Positions 53,070-60,766 of a DNA stretch of 60,766 nucleotides are shown piece by piece. The notes below the pieces were generated by a model. That model worked only from the letters and a program-made list of their open reading frames with translations, had not been told where the DNA came from and did not search any database. The position numbers and the translations under genes are program-made. The stretch's first letter is position 1, and each line of letters starts with the position of its first letter. Source of the stretch: Vannielia litorea (GTDB taxonomy: Bacteria; Pseudomonadota; Alphaproteobacteria; Rhodobacterales; Rhodobacteraceae); the NCBI RefSeq assembly GCF_018424695.1, contig NZ_QTNQ01000020.1, positions 1 to 60,766 on the forward strand. Reading direction: 5' to 3'.

Positions 53070-54359
53070 TCAGAGCACCACCACGTCGGGGTCAAGCACG
53101 TTGCCGCCGCCAACAGGGCGCAAGCGCGGGGTTTTATCCCATGGGTCCAGCAGGATGTGCTCCGTCCGGCCCTCGGCATGGCGCACCAGAAGCACCATCG
53201 GCTCGGTGATCCGCAGGCCTGCGAGCCCGCCTTCGATCTCGGTCAGCGGCTTGCCGTTGACCGCCAGCACCTCATCGCCCCGGCTGAGACCGGCAAGATA
53301 GGCGGGGGAATTCTCGGAGATATAGGTGACCTCCGCGCCAGCGAGGCGCACGCCGAGGCGCGAGAAGGTGAAAGCCGGGCGGGCCGAGGGCAGCGTCGCC
53401 CGGTCGATCCCGGCGGTTTCCAGGTGTTCGGCGCGGTCGAGCGGCATGGTGGCCAGCACAGTCTCGCCGCCTCGCAGGATCTGCACGGCGATGCCATCGG
53501 TGCCCAGCACGGCTTCGACGGCGAAGCCCACGTCGCCGGGCTGGGCCACTTCGCGGCCGGCGACCGAAACGATCACGTCACCGGCCCGGATGCCGGCGCG
53601 GTCGGCCGGGGAGGCCTCGGCCACGCTGTCGACCAGAACGCCCTGTGCAGGCACACCCAGCGCTTCGGCCAGTGCAGCATCCAGCGGACGAACCTGAAGG
53701 CCGAGCGTGGGCATCTCCTTCAGCGTTCCCGCAACGAGCTGCGGCACGATGCGGGCCAGGTCGGCAGCGGAGATGGCATAGGCCACGCCCACGTAATGGC
53801 GTGAGCCATCGGCGATCTGGCTATTCATTCCGAGCAGTTGGCCGTTGCCATCCACCAGCGGGCCGCCCGAGCTGCCGGGGTTCACTGCGGCATCGTGCTG
53901 GACCAGCCGGATCGGCACGGCGGCCTCCACCTGCCGCGCCATGGCTGAGATCACGCCGCGCGTAAGGGTAAACTCGATGCCGAGCGGTGCGCCCATGGCA
54001 TAAACCTGCGTGCCGAGCCCGGCGGGCGTTGCGGTAGGCTCAAGCCCTGGCCCGAAGGCCCCGTCGACGACCAGCACAGCCACGTCGCGCACCGGGTCAC
54101 GCGCCAAGACCTTGACCTTGCGGCGCTCGCCGGTGGCGCTGATGACGATCACTTCACCGGCACGTCCGATGACATGGGCATTGGTCACGGCCCAGGTGCC
54201 ATCGCGCCACAGAAAGGCGGAGCCGAGAAAGCGCTCATGCCCGTCGGCAGACTTCACGATGAGGGTGGCATCCATGGCCCGGTCAAGCTCGCCCGCGCGA
54301 ACGGACACGGGCAGGGCGACCATGACAATGAGAAAGAGAGGGAGGAAGAGGGCGCGCAT
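53070..54359 (-). CDS. periplasmic trypsin-like serine protease with PDZ domains
   Basis: A 429-residue DegP/HtrA-related protein. It has a signal peptide (MRALFLPLFLIVMVALPV), a chymotrypsin-fold domain with the triad His62 (NAHVIG), Asp92 (RDVAVL) and Ser164 (NPGSSGGP), and two PDZ-like regions (about 205-290 and 310-400) containing GVLVDSVAEASPADRAGI and NSPAYLAGLSRGDEVLAVNG. It leads an operon with the two-component genes and is divergent from an exported PPC-domain/caspase operon. Protein quality control is the default role; cleavage or activation of the caspase partner is a speculation from context. Confidence 0.9.
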   Translation of the reverse strand: MRALFLPLFLIVMVALPVSVRAGELDRAMDATLIVKSADGHERFLGSAFLWRDGTWAVTNAHVIGRAGEVIVISATGERRKVKVLARDPVRDVAVLVVDGAFGPGLEPTATPAGLGTQVYAMGAPLGIEFTLTRGVISAMARQVEAAVPIRLVQHDAAVNPGSSGGPLVDGNGQLLGMNSQIADGSRHYVGVAYAISAADLARIVPQLVAGTLKEMPTLGLQVRPLDAALAEALGVPAQGVLVDSVAEASPADRAGIRAGDVIVSVAGREVAQPGDVGFAVEAVLGTDGIAVQILRGGETVLATMPLDRAEHLETAGIDRATLPSARPAFTFSRLGVRLAGAEVTYISENSPAYLAGLSRGDEVLAVNGKPLTEIEGGLAGLRITEPMVLLVRHAEGRTEHILLDPWDKTPRLRPVGGGNVLDPDVVVL

Positions 54360-54423
54360 GTGCTTTGTCCTTCAGGTGTTTTCGGATTTCCTCTTGGCTA
54401 GCAGCGGCCCTTTGCGTTGCCAC

Positions 54424-54440
54424 GTGACAAGTCTCGTCAC
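54424..54440. promoter_or_regulatory. inverted repeat in the protease/caspase divergent promoter
   Basis: GTGAC (54424-54428) and GTCAC (54436-54440) form a short dyad with a 7-nt spacer, roughly midway between the divergent starts at 54359 and 54532. It could bind the OmpR-type regulator of the locus. The rest of 54360-54531 shows only a weak -35-like TTGAAC (54466-54471). Confidence 0.3.
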
Positions 54441-54531
54441 AAAAGGGTTTCTGGCCTCTGCGCAGTTGAACGGCACCCGGTGGCGGGGCAATCTGATACT
54501 CGAAACTGATGCTCTTGCTGGAGAAGACCCG

Positions 54532-55161
54532 ATGTTGCGTGCAAGCCTGCTTGCCCTGTCCCTGGCGCTTTCTGCGATGCCGTCGCTGGCGTCCGCCGAG
54601 GTGCCGCCCCTGCGTGTGATGGAGTTGTCGCGCCAGCTCTTCGAGGCCGGTCAGGCTGCACGTGACCCGCTGCTGATGGTGACGGCTGCGCGCCTTCGGA
54701 AGGGCGTTTCTTTGGAGGCCGTTGCCCGTGCCGGGAGCGCAGGCGAGGCGGTGGAGGGCGCGGCCCCATTGGGCTGGGAAGAGATGCTGGAGGCCGCCGA
54801 GGCCGCCGCCGGAGAGGATGCGGCGATGTTGTCGGTGATCGGCGATATTCGCGCCTCTGCCACCAAGGGCGTTTCGACCGGGCCTGTCTATTCGATCTCC
54901 CGGCTGGAGGGGAACAAGACCGATACCTACCAGCCCTTCCCCTTCGACGGCGGCAAGTATGCCGAGGTTTACGTGGAGGGCGCGCGCGACTCGGACCTGA
55001 ACCTTTATGTCTACGATGCGCAGGGGATGCTGGTCTGCGCCGACACCGATGTGTCGGAGGTGGCCTACTGCGGCTGGCGCCCCGCCGAGAGTGCCGATTT
55101 CACCGTGATGGTGGAGAACAAGGGCGCCGCGACGAACCGATATTCGCTAATGACGAACTGA
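54532..55161 (+). CDS. exported protein with PPC-like C-terminal domain
   Basis: A 209-residue protein with a signal peptide (MLRASLLALSLALSAMPSLASA), a helical N-terminal half (about 25-115) and a beta-sandwich C-terminus (about 125-209) with LEGNKTDTYQPFPFDGGKYAEV (in pieces), DSDLNLYVYDAQG and DFTVMVENKG, like bacterial pre-peptidase C-terminal domains. The start follows GGAG by 8 nt; a long upstream frame is discounted. It precedes the caspase-fold gene by 9 nt and may be its partner or inhibitor. Function unknown. Confidence 0.68.
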   Translation: MLRASLLALSLALSAMPSLASAEVPPLRVMELSRQLFEAGQAARDPLLMVTAARLRKGVSLEAVARAGSAGEAVEGAAPLGWEEMLEAAEAAAGEDAAMLSVIGDIRASATKGVSTGPVYSISRLEGNKTDTYQPFPFDGGKYAEVYVEGARDSDLNLYVYDAQGMLVCADTDVSEVAYCGWRPAESADFTVMVENKGAATNRYSLMTN

Positions 55162-55170
55162 GGATTGATC

Positions 55171-57312
55171 ATGAAACTCAAGGCTTTGCTTCTTGCCGGC
55201 GTCGCTACGCTGGCTGCGCTTCCGGCGCTTGCGCGCGAAAATCACGCGCTGCTGGTGGGGGCTTCAACCTATCCGGCGCTGGACGAAAAGTTCTGGCTCA
55301 AGGGGCCGGCGAATGACATCGACCTGGTGCAAACCTACCTGCTGACGAACGAGTCGATTCCCTTCGATGCGGAGGATATGATCGTGCTGGCGGACGGGAT
55401 CGAGGGCAAGAAAGCGCCCACGCTTCAGGCGATCCGGGATGCGTTCAAGGAACTGGCCGAGAAGGTGCAGCCCGGTGATTTCGTCTACCTGCATTTTTCC
55501 GGGCATGGCAGCCAGGCCCCGGCGAAAGACCCGGACAGTGAACTGGACGGGCTGGATGAGCTGTTTCTGCCGGTGGATATCGGGCCGTGGAACAACACGG
55601 TGGGCGAGGTCGAGAATGCGCTGGTGGACGACGAGATCGGCGAGCTGATCGCGATGCTGCGCGCCAAGGGTGTGGACGTCTGGGCGGTGTTCGACAGCTG
55701 CCATTCGGGCACCGTGACCCGGGCAGCGCCGAGCGGCGACGGTGACGAGAAGATGCGCAAGCTGGAGCCCGGCGCGCTTGGCGTCCCGCAGGCGGCCATT
55801 GTGGATGCAGCAGGTGCCTCACGCGGCCTGGAAAGCCCGCGCGACCGCGCCGATGCACCGGTCACCGAGCCTGAGGAGCGCAGGGAGGGCGAGGGGACTT
55901 TCGTGGCCTTCTTTGCGGCGCAAACCAATGAAACCACGCCCGAAAAGCTGATGCCGCGTTCCACCAAGGACCGGGTTCAGGGGGTGTTCACCTATACCGT
56001 CTTCGAGACCCTCGCGGAGCGGCCCGGCATCACCTATCGCCAGCTCGGGCAGGAGGTGCTGCGGAAATACTCGGTGAAAAACCTCGCGCGCTCCACGCCG
56101 CTCTTCGAGGGAGATCTGGACGGGGTGGTGTTCGGCTCCGGCGAGACGGCGGATGTGCGGCAGTGGCCTGCCGAGAAGGGCGAAACCAAGCTGCGGCTGA
56201 AGGCGGGCACCCTGCACGGGCTGGCCAAGGGCGAGCGGTTGGCGGTGCTGGCCTCGCCGGCGGATTCCACCGAAGACGCAATAGGTTACGTCATGGTCGA
56301 TACCGCGAGCACCTTTGGCGCGACGGCGGTGCTGGAAGACGGCCAGACGCTGGAGGACATCCCGCGCGGGGCTTTCCTTCGGAAGATCGACGCGGGCGTG
56401 GACCTGACGCTGCGGGTCGCTCTGCCCGAAGGCGAGGGCGCGGCGCAGAAAGCCATGGTGGCTGCGGTGCAAGCCATTGAAGAAGAGGGGATTCTCGGCG
56501 AACGCTTCGTCTTCGTGGCGGCGGGCGAAGAGGCGGATATCCGGCTTGCCGTGATCCCTGAAAGCCCGCGCCCGGATGCGATCTGGATCCTCGATGGCAC
56601 CGGGGCGGTCCCGGTTCTCGACGGCGAGGGCGCGCCGGTGCTCAACTTCGGCACCCTGCCCAGCGTCTCGACCGGGGACAAGAGCCCCGAGGAGCTGGCC
56701 GCCGTGATGACCGAGCAGTTCGCCCATATCGGCAAGGCGCTCAACGTGCTGCGCATCGGCGCGGCCAGCAGCGGGAACGGGCTTAACGTGCCCGTGGAGC
56801 TGCACCGTGCGCGCTTCGACCTGGATGCAGGTGCGATCGTCGAAGGCAGCCGCGCCCCGATGGACAGCGGCAACGTGCCCCGGCTGATCCCCGGTGACAC
56901 GGTGGGCGTGCGGGTGGAGAACACCACCGACCAGCCGCTTGACATAAATGTGCTCTATGTCGGGGCCGACTATTCGATTACATTCATGGACAAGGGACGG
57001 ATGCAGCCCGGCGGGATCTACAATGAAGACCTGTCGTTAATTTCAGATGAATCTTTCGGCCGTGACCGTCTGGTGGTGATCCTGTCGCCTGCGGGGGAAC
57101 AGAGCGACGTGGAAGATTTGAGCTTCCTGGAGCAGGATCCGCTGGTTCGGACCCGCGCCGTGACCGGCAGCGCCGGGGGCTTCAAGGGGCTGCTCGACGA
57201 GGCCGGCTTTGGCCAGAAAACAAGGGCTGCACTGCCGCTCGGGGGCAAGAAGAAGGGCCCGGAGCCGGTGATATTGCAATTCGAGATTGATACCGTGCCG
57301 GGAGAAGGTTGA
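55171..57312 (+). CDS. exported caspase-fold (C14) protease with C-terminal DUF4384-like domain
   Basis: A 713-residue protein with a signal peptide (MKLKALLLAGVATLAALPALA) and a peptidase C14 caspase domain (about 24-340). Both catalytic residues are present: His112 (HFSGHGSQ) and Cys177 (FDSCHSG). Acidic residues around 119-136 may form a calcium or substrate pocket as in metacaspases. A linker region (about 350-560) follows, then a DUF4384-like beta domain (about 570-660; GDTVGVRVENTTDQPL) and a basic tail. AGGA lies 7 nt before the ATG at 55171. Export to the periplasm separates it from cytoplasmic caspase-type immune effectors. Targets unknown. Confidence 0.85.
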   Translation: MKLKALLLAGVATLAALPALARENHALLVGASTYPALDEKFWLKGPANDIDLVQTYLLTNESIPFDAEDMIVLADGIEGKKAPTLQAIRDAFKELAEKVQPGDFVYLHFSGHGSQAPAKDPDSELDGLDELFLPVDIGPWNNTVGEVENALVDDEIGELIAMLRAKGVDVWAVFDSCHSGTVTRAAPSGDGDEKMRKLEPGALGVPQAAIVDAAGASRGLESPRDRADAPVTEPEERREGEGTFVAFFAAQTNETTPEKLMPRSTKDRVQGVFTYTVFETLAERPGITYRQLGQEVLRKYSVKNLARSTPLFEGDLDGVVFGSGETADVRQWPAEKGETKLRLKAGTLHGLAKGERLAVLASPADSTEDAIGYVMVDTASTFGATAVLEDGQTLEDIPRGAFLRKIDAGVDLTLRVALPEGEGAAQKAMVAAVQAIEEEGILGERFVFVAAGEEADIRLAVIPESPRPDAIWILDGTGAVPVLDGEGAPVLNFGTLPSVSTGDKSPEELAAVMTEQFAHIGKALNVLRIGAASSGNGLNVPVELHRARFDLDAGAIVEGSRAPMDSGNVPRLIPGDTVGVRVENTTDQPLDINVLYVGADYSITFMDKGRMQPGGIYNEDLSLISDESFGRDRLVVILSPAGEQSDVEDLSFLEQDPLVRTRAVTGSAGGFKGLLDEAGFGQKTRAALPLGGKKKGPEPVILQFEIDTVPGEG

Positions 57313-57345
57313 GTGGTGGTGATCTGATCCCGAGAGGGTGCGGTA

Positions 57346-58173
57346 TCAAGCGGAGGGGTTGGGCCTGTTTGGCGGCTCGGCCCCTTCGTCTGTGAGCCAT
57401 TCCGTCAGCGCGTGGTCCGGATCAATGAGAAAGTCTATCACGTTGAAATGATGGAGGTCCGCCAGCTCTGTCACCTTCGCCCCGGGCCAGGGCAGAGCGT
57501 GGGCCTGGGTGAGAAAGGCCGGGCGCTCCGCGGCGCCGACGACGGTGTGAACCGGGATTCCTGGCGCGGTCTGGTGCAGGGGGCTCTCGGATTTCGCTTC
57601 CGATTCAGTGAGCTTAAGGGTGTCGTTGAGCGGAACGTCCATCAAAGGGCGCAGGTCGGTCAGCGGCGAGATCGGCAGGCAGCGGGTGAGGCGGGCGCGG
57701 GCAGGGCCGATGTCCAGCGCCGGGTCGAGCATGCGCAACGCGAGGTGGCCGCCGGCAGAATGGCCGGTGAGGGAGATTTTTCCGCTTGTTTTCAGGGCGA
57801 TGGCCTTGATCGCGCGGGCGATGCATTGGGTGATCTGGCTGACGGAGACCTCCGGGCAGAGCGGGTAGGAGGGCATGGCAACGGCCCAGCCCCGCGCGGT
57901 GGCCCCGGCGGCGAAGTGGGACCAATCGGTGCGGGTGAAGGCGCGCCAGAAGCCGCCGTGAATGAAGATGACCGTGCCCTTCGGCTGCGCCGATTGGGGA
58001 TAGAACAGGTCATATTTTTCAGCAGGATGCGGGCCGTAGCTTTCGTTGAGGCGGGCGCGGCCAAGGGCGGTTTCGACAGACCGGTAATCGCGCGCGGCCT
58101 CGGCCCAGCGGTCGGGGTAGCTGGCCCCGTCGGGGATGAACGGGGCGTTGTCGAAGGCTGTGGGGTCGGTCAT
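57346..58173 (-). CDS. alpha/beta hydrolase (formamidase/esterase-like)
   Basis: A 275-residue hydrolase. It has the oxyanion loop HGGFWRAF (about 73-80), the nucleophile elbow GHSAGGHLA (about 137-145), an Asp region in GAAERPAF and a C-terminal HHFNVIDFL His. This pattern matches the HGGxW group that includes kynurenine formamidase, but tryptophan genes are not nearby, so the substrate is uncertain. Its upstream region (58174-58448) contains phased ATGCA iterons that may regulate it. Confidence 0.82.
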   Translation of the reverse strand: MTDPTAFDNAPFIPDGASYPDRWAEAARDYRSVETALGRARLNESYGPHPAEKYDLFYPQSAQPKGTVIFIHGGFWRAFTRTDWSHFAAGATARGWAVAMPSYPLCPEVSVSQITQCIARAIKAIALKTSGKISLTGHSAGGHLALRMLDPALDIGPARARLTRCLPISPLTDLRPLMDVPLNDTLKLTESEAKSESPLHQTAPGIPVHTVVGAAERPAFLTQAHALPWPGAKVTELADLHHFNVIDFLIDPDHALTEWLTDEGAEPPNRPNPSA

Positions 58174-58237
58174 GCGGTTTTACCGGGATGGCTCTGGGGG
58201 AAGGGCGTTAACCCTGCAGAGTAATGGGCAACAAGTG

Positions 58238-58270
58238 ATGCACAACCCATGCACATCTTATGCATATGCA
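58238..58270 (-). repeat. phased ATGCA/TGCAT iterons upstream of the hydrolase gene
   Basis: ATGCA occurs at 58238, 58249, 58260 and 58266: two 11-nt steps and one 6-nt step. Read toward the hydrolase gene, the array contains TGCATGGGTTGTGCAT, matching 15 of 16 bases of TGCATGGGTTCTGCAT in the nrtB iterons. It lies about 65-97 nt upstream of the hydrolase start, in promoter position. Confidence 0.7.
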
Positions 58271-58357
58271 TTTTTGCAAGACGGCGAGGGGTGAACGCAG
58301 CGGACGGTGGGGCCCCTTGATGGCGCGCCTCGTCGCCGGGGGCGGAGCGGCGCGATG

Positions 58358-58433
58358 CCCTCGGGGCGGGGCCCGAGGATGACGGCTGCGGCAGGGTCCG
58401 GGAGATCCCCGGGTCGGGCCCGAGGATGACGGC
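58358..58433. repeat. pair of REP-like palindromic units
   Basis: GGGCCCGAGGATGACGGC occurs at 58369-58386 and 58416-58433. Each copy is preceded by a partly complementary arm (CCTCGGG near 58360; ATCCCCGGGT at 58405-58414), so both can form hairpins. From memory, similar CCCGAGGATGACGG elements are scattered in many alphaproteobacterial genomes. They lie just after the aldehyde dehydrogenase stop codon and may end its transcript. Confidence 0.55.
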
Positions 58434-58448
58434 GGTTTTGGTGGCGGG

Positions 58449-60758
58449 TCAGACGCCGTAGGGGATCCAGACGGTCTTGATCTCGGTGGCTGCCGCCAGC
58501 ATTTCGCGGCCCTCGGTGGCGGGGTCGGTCCAGTCGGGGAAGAGCGATAGGGTGCGCTTGAGGTTGCCCGCGCTGGCCTTCTCGATGCCTGCCGTGAGGT
58601 CGGGGTCGGAGAAGTTCCAGACAGAGTCCACCTCCATGTGCTCGGCGAGGGTCTTCGCCAGGTCGGCATGGGGGCCGGTGACGATGTTGACCACGCCACC
58701 GGGGACATCGGAGGTGTCGAGCAGCTGGTAGAAATCGGTCGCGATGAGCGGGAAGGGCTCGGAGGGGCAGGCGACGATGCGGTTGCCCATGGCGATGGCC
58801 GGGCCGATGGCGCTGACGAGGCCGAGGAGCGGTTGGGCGGGGGAGCAGAGGGCGCCGATCACGCCGCAGGGCTCGTTGAAGGCGACCGCCGTGCCGCGAA
58901 GAGGGACGGGCTTGGCGGCGCCGTCCAGCTTGTCGGCCCAGGCGGCGTAGGCAAAGAGGCGGGAGATGGAGGCCTCGACTTCGGCGGTGCCGGATTTGCC
59001 GGTGAGGGCCTTGATCCGGGCCGCGAATTCCGCGCTGCGGGCGGAGAGGTTTTCGGCCAGGTAGAAGAGGATCTGGGCGCGGAGGTGGGCGGAGGACTTG
59101 GCCCAGCCTTTTGCGGAAGCGGCGGCTTCGACGGCGTTGCGGATGTCTTTCCGGGAGCCGGTGCCGACGTGGCCGAGGAGGTCACCCTTGGGGCCGTGGA
59201 TGGCGGTGGAATAGCCGGAGTCGGGCCGGGCCTGCTTGCCGCCGATATACATCTTGGCGGTGCGGTCGAGCGGGTCGGCGGGGGCGCCGTTGCCCTCGAA
59301 AGCGGTGGGCGTGGTGGCCTTTTTCGGTGCTTTGACGGGCTTGGAATAGGCAAGCAGGCCCTCCCATCCGCCTTCACGCCCGAAGCCGGACTCGCGGACC
59401 CCGCCGAAGCCGGCGGCGGCGTCGAACATGTTGGTGCCGTTGATCCAGACCACCCCTGCGGCCAGTTGCGGCGCGACATGGAGGGCGAGGTTTATGTTTT
59501 CGGACCAGAGGGTTGCGGCGAGGCCGTAGCGGGTGTTGTTGGCGAGCGCGATGGCTTCGTCGGGGGTGCGGAAGGTGCAGCTGACGAGGACGGGGCCGAA
59601 GATTTCTTCCTGCGCGAGGATGTGCGCCGGGTCGGTCGTGGCATAGAGCCGGGGGGCGATGTAGTGGCCGCCGGTTGGGGCCGTTTCGGAGATGGTGCCC
59701 TCGGCCAGCACTTGCAGGCCTTCGTCGCGCGAGAGGTAGCCCTGGACGATCTGCTTTTGGCGGGCGGAGATGAGCGGGCCGAGGTTGGCGTCTTCCAGCG
59801 CGGGGGCGGCGGTGAGCTTGGTGTAGGCCTCGGCCATGCGGGCCATGGCCTCCTCCCAGAGGGGCCGCTCGACGAGGATGCGGGAGGAGGCGGAACAGGT
59901 TTGGCCCGCGTTTTGCAGGCCTGCGGAGAGCAGGAAAGGCATGGCGGCGTCGAGATCGGCATCGGCGAAGACGATCTGCGGGGATTTGCCGCCGAGTTCG
60001 AGGGTGACGGGGGTGATGTTGGTGGCCGCCGCCTGCTGGATCAGGGTGCCGACGCCTGCCGAGCCGGTGAAGGAGAGGTGGCGGACGCCGGGGTTGCGGG
60101 AAAGCGCGGCGCCGGCCTCTTCGCCTGTGCCGGGGATGACGTTCAGCGCGCCGGGCGGCAGGCCTGCCTCCTGCGCGAGGCGGGCGAAGGCGAGCGCGGT
60201 GAGGCTGGCCTCTTCGGCGGGTTTCAGCACGCAGGCGTTGCCCATTGCCAGCGCGGCGCCAACGGAGCGGCCGATGATCTGCATCGGGTAGTTCCACGGG
60301 ATGATATGGCCGGTGACGCCGTGGGGCTCGCGCAGGGTGTAGACGGTGTATCCGTCGAGATAGGGAATCGTTTGGCCCGCGACCTTGTCGGCGGCGCCGC
60401 CATAGAACTCCATGTAGCGGGCGAGCGCGCGGGCATCGTTGCGGGCCTGGGTCAGCGGCTTGCCGACATCGCGGGATTCGAGCACGGCGAGGGCCTCGGT
60501 GCGCTCTTCGATCAGCCGGGAAAGGCGCAGCAGGATGCGGCCCCGTTCGGCGGCGGTGAGGCCGCCCCATTCGCCGTCGAGGGCGGTTTGGGCGGCGGCC
60601 ACCGCGTCGGCCACCTCGGCGCGCCCGCAGCGGGCGATGGCGCCGATCTCCTGCCCGGTGGAGGGGTCTTCGATGGGGAGCGTGGCGGGGGCGTCGTGCC
60701 ACTGGCCGCCGATGAGGTATTCGGCGGGGTCGAACCAGCCTGCGGTGATGTCTGTCAT
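58449..60758 (-). CDS. two-domain aldehyde dehydrogenase family protein
   Basis: A 769-residue protein made of a complete aldehyde dehydrogenase (about 1-480) and a partial second one (about 490-769). The first has PWNYPMQI, the NAD-binding GSAGVG, the Glu region LELGGKSPQ and the catalytic Cys in NAGQTCSASSR. The second keeps NAD-domain features (EPCGVIGALCSPAQPLL, GNRIVACPSEP) but stops before a catalytic-Cys motif, so it is probably structural, as in other double-ALDH proteins of this group. The start codon lies 8 nt inside the window edge; its upstream neighbour is not visible. Oxidation of small aldehydes is likely; substrate unknown. Confidence 0.88.
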   Translation of the reverse strand: MTDITAGWFDPAEYLIGGQWHDAPATLPIEDPSTGQEIGAIARCGRAEVADAVAAAQTALDGEWGGLTAAERGRILLRLSRLIEERTEALAVLESRDVGKPLTQARNDARALARYMEFYGGAADKVAGQTIPYLDGYTVYTLREPHGVTGHIIPWNYPMQIIGRSVGAALAMGNACVLKPAEEASLTALAFARLAQEAGLPPGALNVIPGTGEEAGAALSRNPGVRHLSFTGSAGVGTLIQQAAATNITPVTLELGGKSPQIVFADADLDAAMPFLLSAGLQNAGQTCSASSRILVERPLWEEAMARMAEAYTKLTAAPALEDANLGPLISARQKQIVQGYLSRDEGLQVLAEGTISETAPTGGHYIAPRLYATTDPAHILAQEEIFGPVLVSCTFRTPDEAIALANNTRYGLAATLWSENINLALHVAPQLAAGVVWINGTNMFDAAAGFGGVRESGFGREGGWEGLLAYSKPVKAPKKATTPTAFEGNGAPADPLDRTAKMYIGGKQARPDSGYSTAIHGPKGDLLGHVGTGSRKDIRNAVEAAASAKGWAKSSAHLRAQILFYLAENLSARSAEFAARIKALTGKSGTAEVEASISRLFAYAAWADKLDGAAKPVPLRGTAVAFNEPCGVIGALCSPAQPLLGLVSAIGPAIAMGNRIVACPSEPFPLIATDFYQLLDTSDVPGGVVNIVTGPHADLAKTLAEHMEVDSVWNFSDPDLTAGIEKASAGNLKRTLSLFPDWTDPATEGREMLAAATEIKTVWIPYGV

Positions 60759-60766
60759 GATGGGGC

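Noticed and set aside
54532..57312. Anti-phage caspase defence system.
   Set aside because: The caspase and its partner both carry signal peptides, and no phage sensor, nucleotide cyclase or NLR gene is nearby. Envelope proteolysis is more likely.
57346..58173. Kynurenine formamidase as a firm call.
   Set aside because: The HGGFW and GHSAGG motifs fit, but no kynurenine pathway gene is nearby and related esterases share the motifs.

Overview
The window is 60.8 kb of GC-rich DNA from an alphaproteobacterium, most likely a marine Rhodobacteraceae (Roseobacter-group) member. This rests on gene content: a red-type RuBisCO activase CbbX in a Calvin-cycle operon, a TAXI-type TRAP transporter, a NasTS-controlled assimilatory nitrate cluster and a fused double aldehyde dehydrogenase. 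I see no rRNA or tRNA gene, no CRISPR array, no insertion sequence and no phage gene. Coding density is very high, many genes overlap by 4 nt (ATGA), and no stretch over 300 nt lacks a gene.

Region by region. (1) 1-3960, plus strand: the tail of a CO2-fixation operon (cbbX, rpe, a secreted metallo-beta-lactamase-fold protein with an altered metal motif, a phosphoglycolate phosphatase, cbbY). (2) 3917-7803: a minus-strand TAXI TRAP transporter (fused permease and binding protein) and a divergent SDR oxidoreductase. (3) 7897-11926, minus: a compact type VI secretion effector cassette (small unknown protein, DUF2235/Tle1-like lipase, DUF2931 protein, PAAR protein, DUF4123 adaptor) without VgrG or secretion core genes. 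(4) 12062-18657, plus: an M19 dipeptidase followed by a complete dipeptide/oligopeptide ABC importer, with a very long inverted repeat between the second permease and the first ATPase. (5) 18883-37448, plus: an 18.5-kb nitrate/nitrite/cyanate assimilation cluster (nasT, nasS, nrtA, nrtB, double ATPase, GAF protein, nirB, nirD, nirC, PP2C-kinase fusion, cynS, nasA, TrpD-like protein, cysG). Its nrtA leader is a textbook ANTAR antitermination element. (6) 37489-43903: a fructosamine kinase and a glucosylglycerate module (phosphorylase on plus; synthase and phosphatase on minus) flanking azoR and a LysR regulator. (7) 44164-50974: a small membrane protein, an aldo/keto reductase, two small lipoproteins, truA, hrpB and meaB. 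(8) 50971-57312: an OmpR-type two-component system and a DegP-like protease on minus, divergent from an exported PPC-domain protein and an exported caspase-fold protease. (9) 57346-60758, minus: an alpha/beta hydrolase and a double-domain aldehyde dehydrogenase.

How the parts fit. In region 5, NasS should sense nitrate or nitrite and release NasT, which reads through the terminator upstream of nrtA. The operon then imports nitrate, reduces it to nitrite (NasA) and ammonium (NirBD), makes the siroheme NirB needs (CysG), and can also obtain ammonium from cyanate (CynS). The neighbouring glucosylglycerate genes fit a nitrogen-free compatible solute that would spare nitrogen under salt stress. 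The observations I rate highest are: the antitermination leader; 11-nt phased TGCAT iterons shared by the nrtB and hydrolase upstream regions; the caspase/PPC/trypsin/two-component locus; the orphan type VI effector cassette; and the regulatory motifs around the glucosylglycerate genes.
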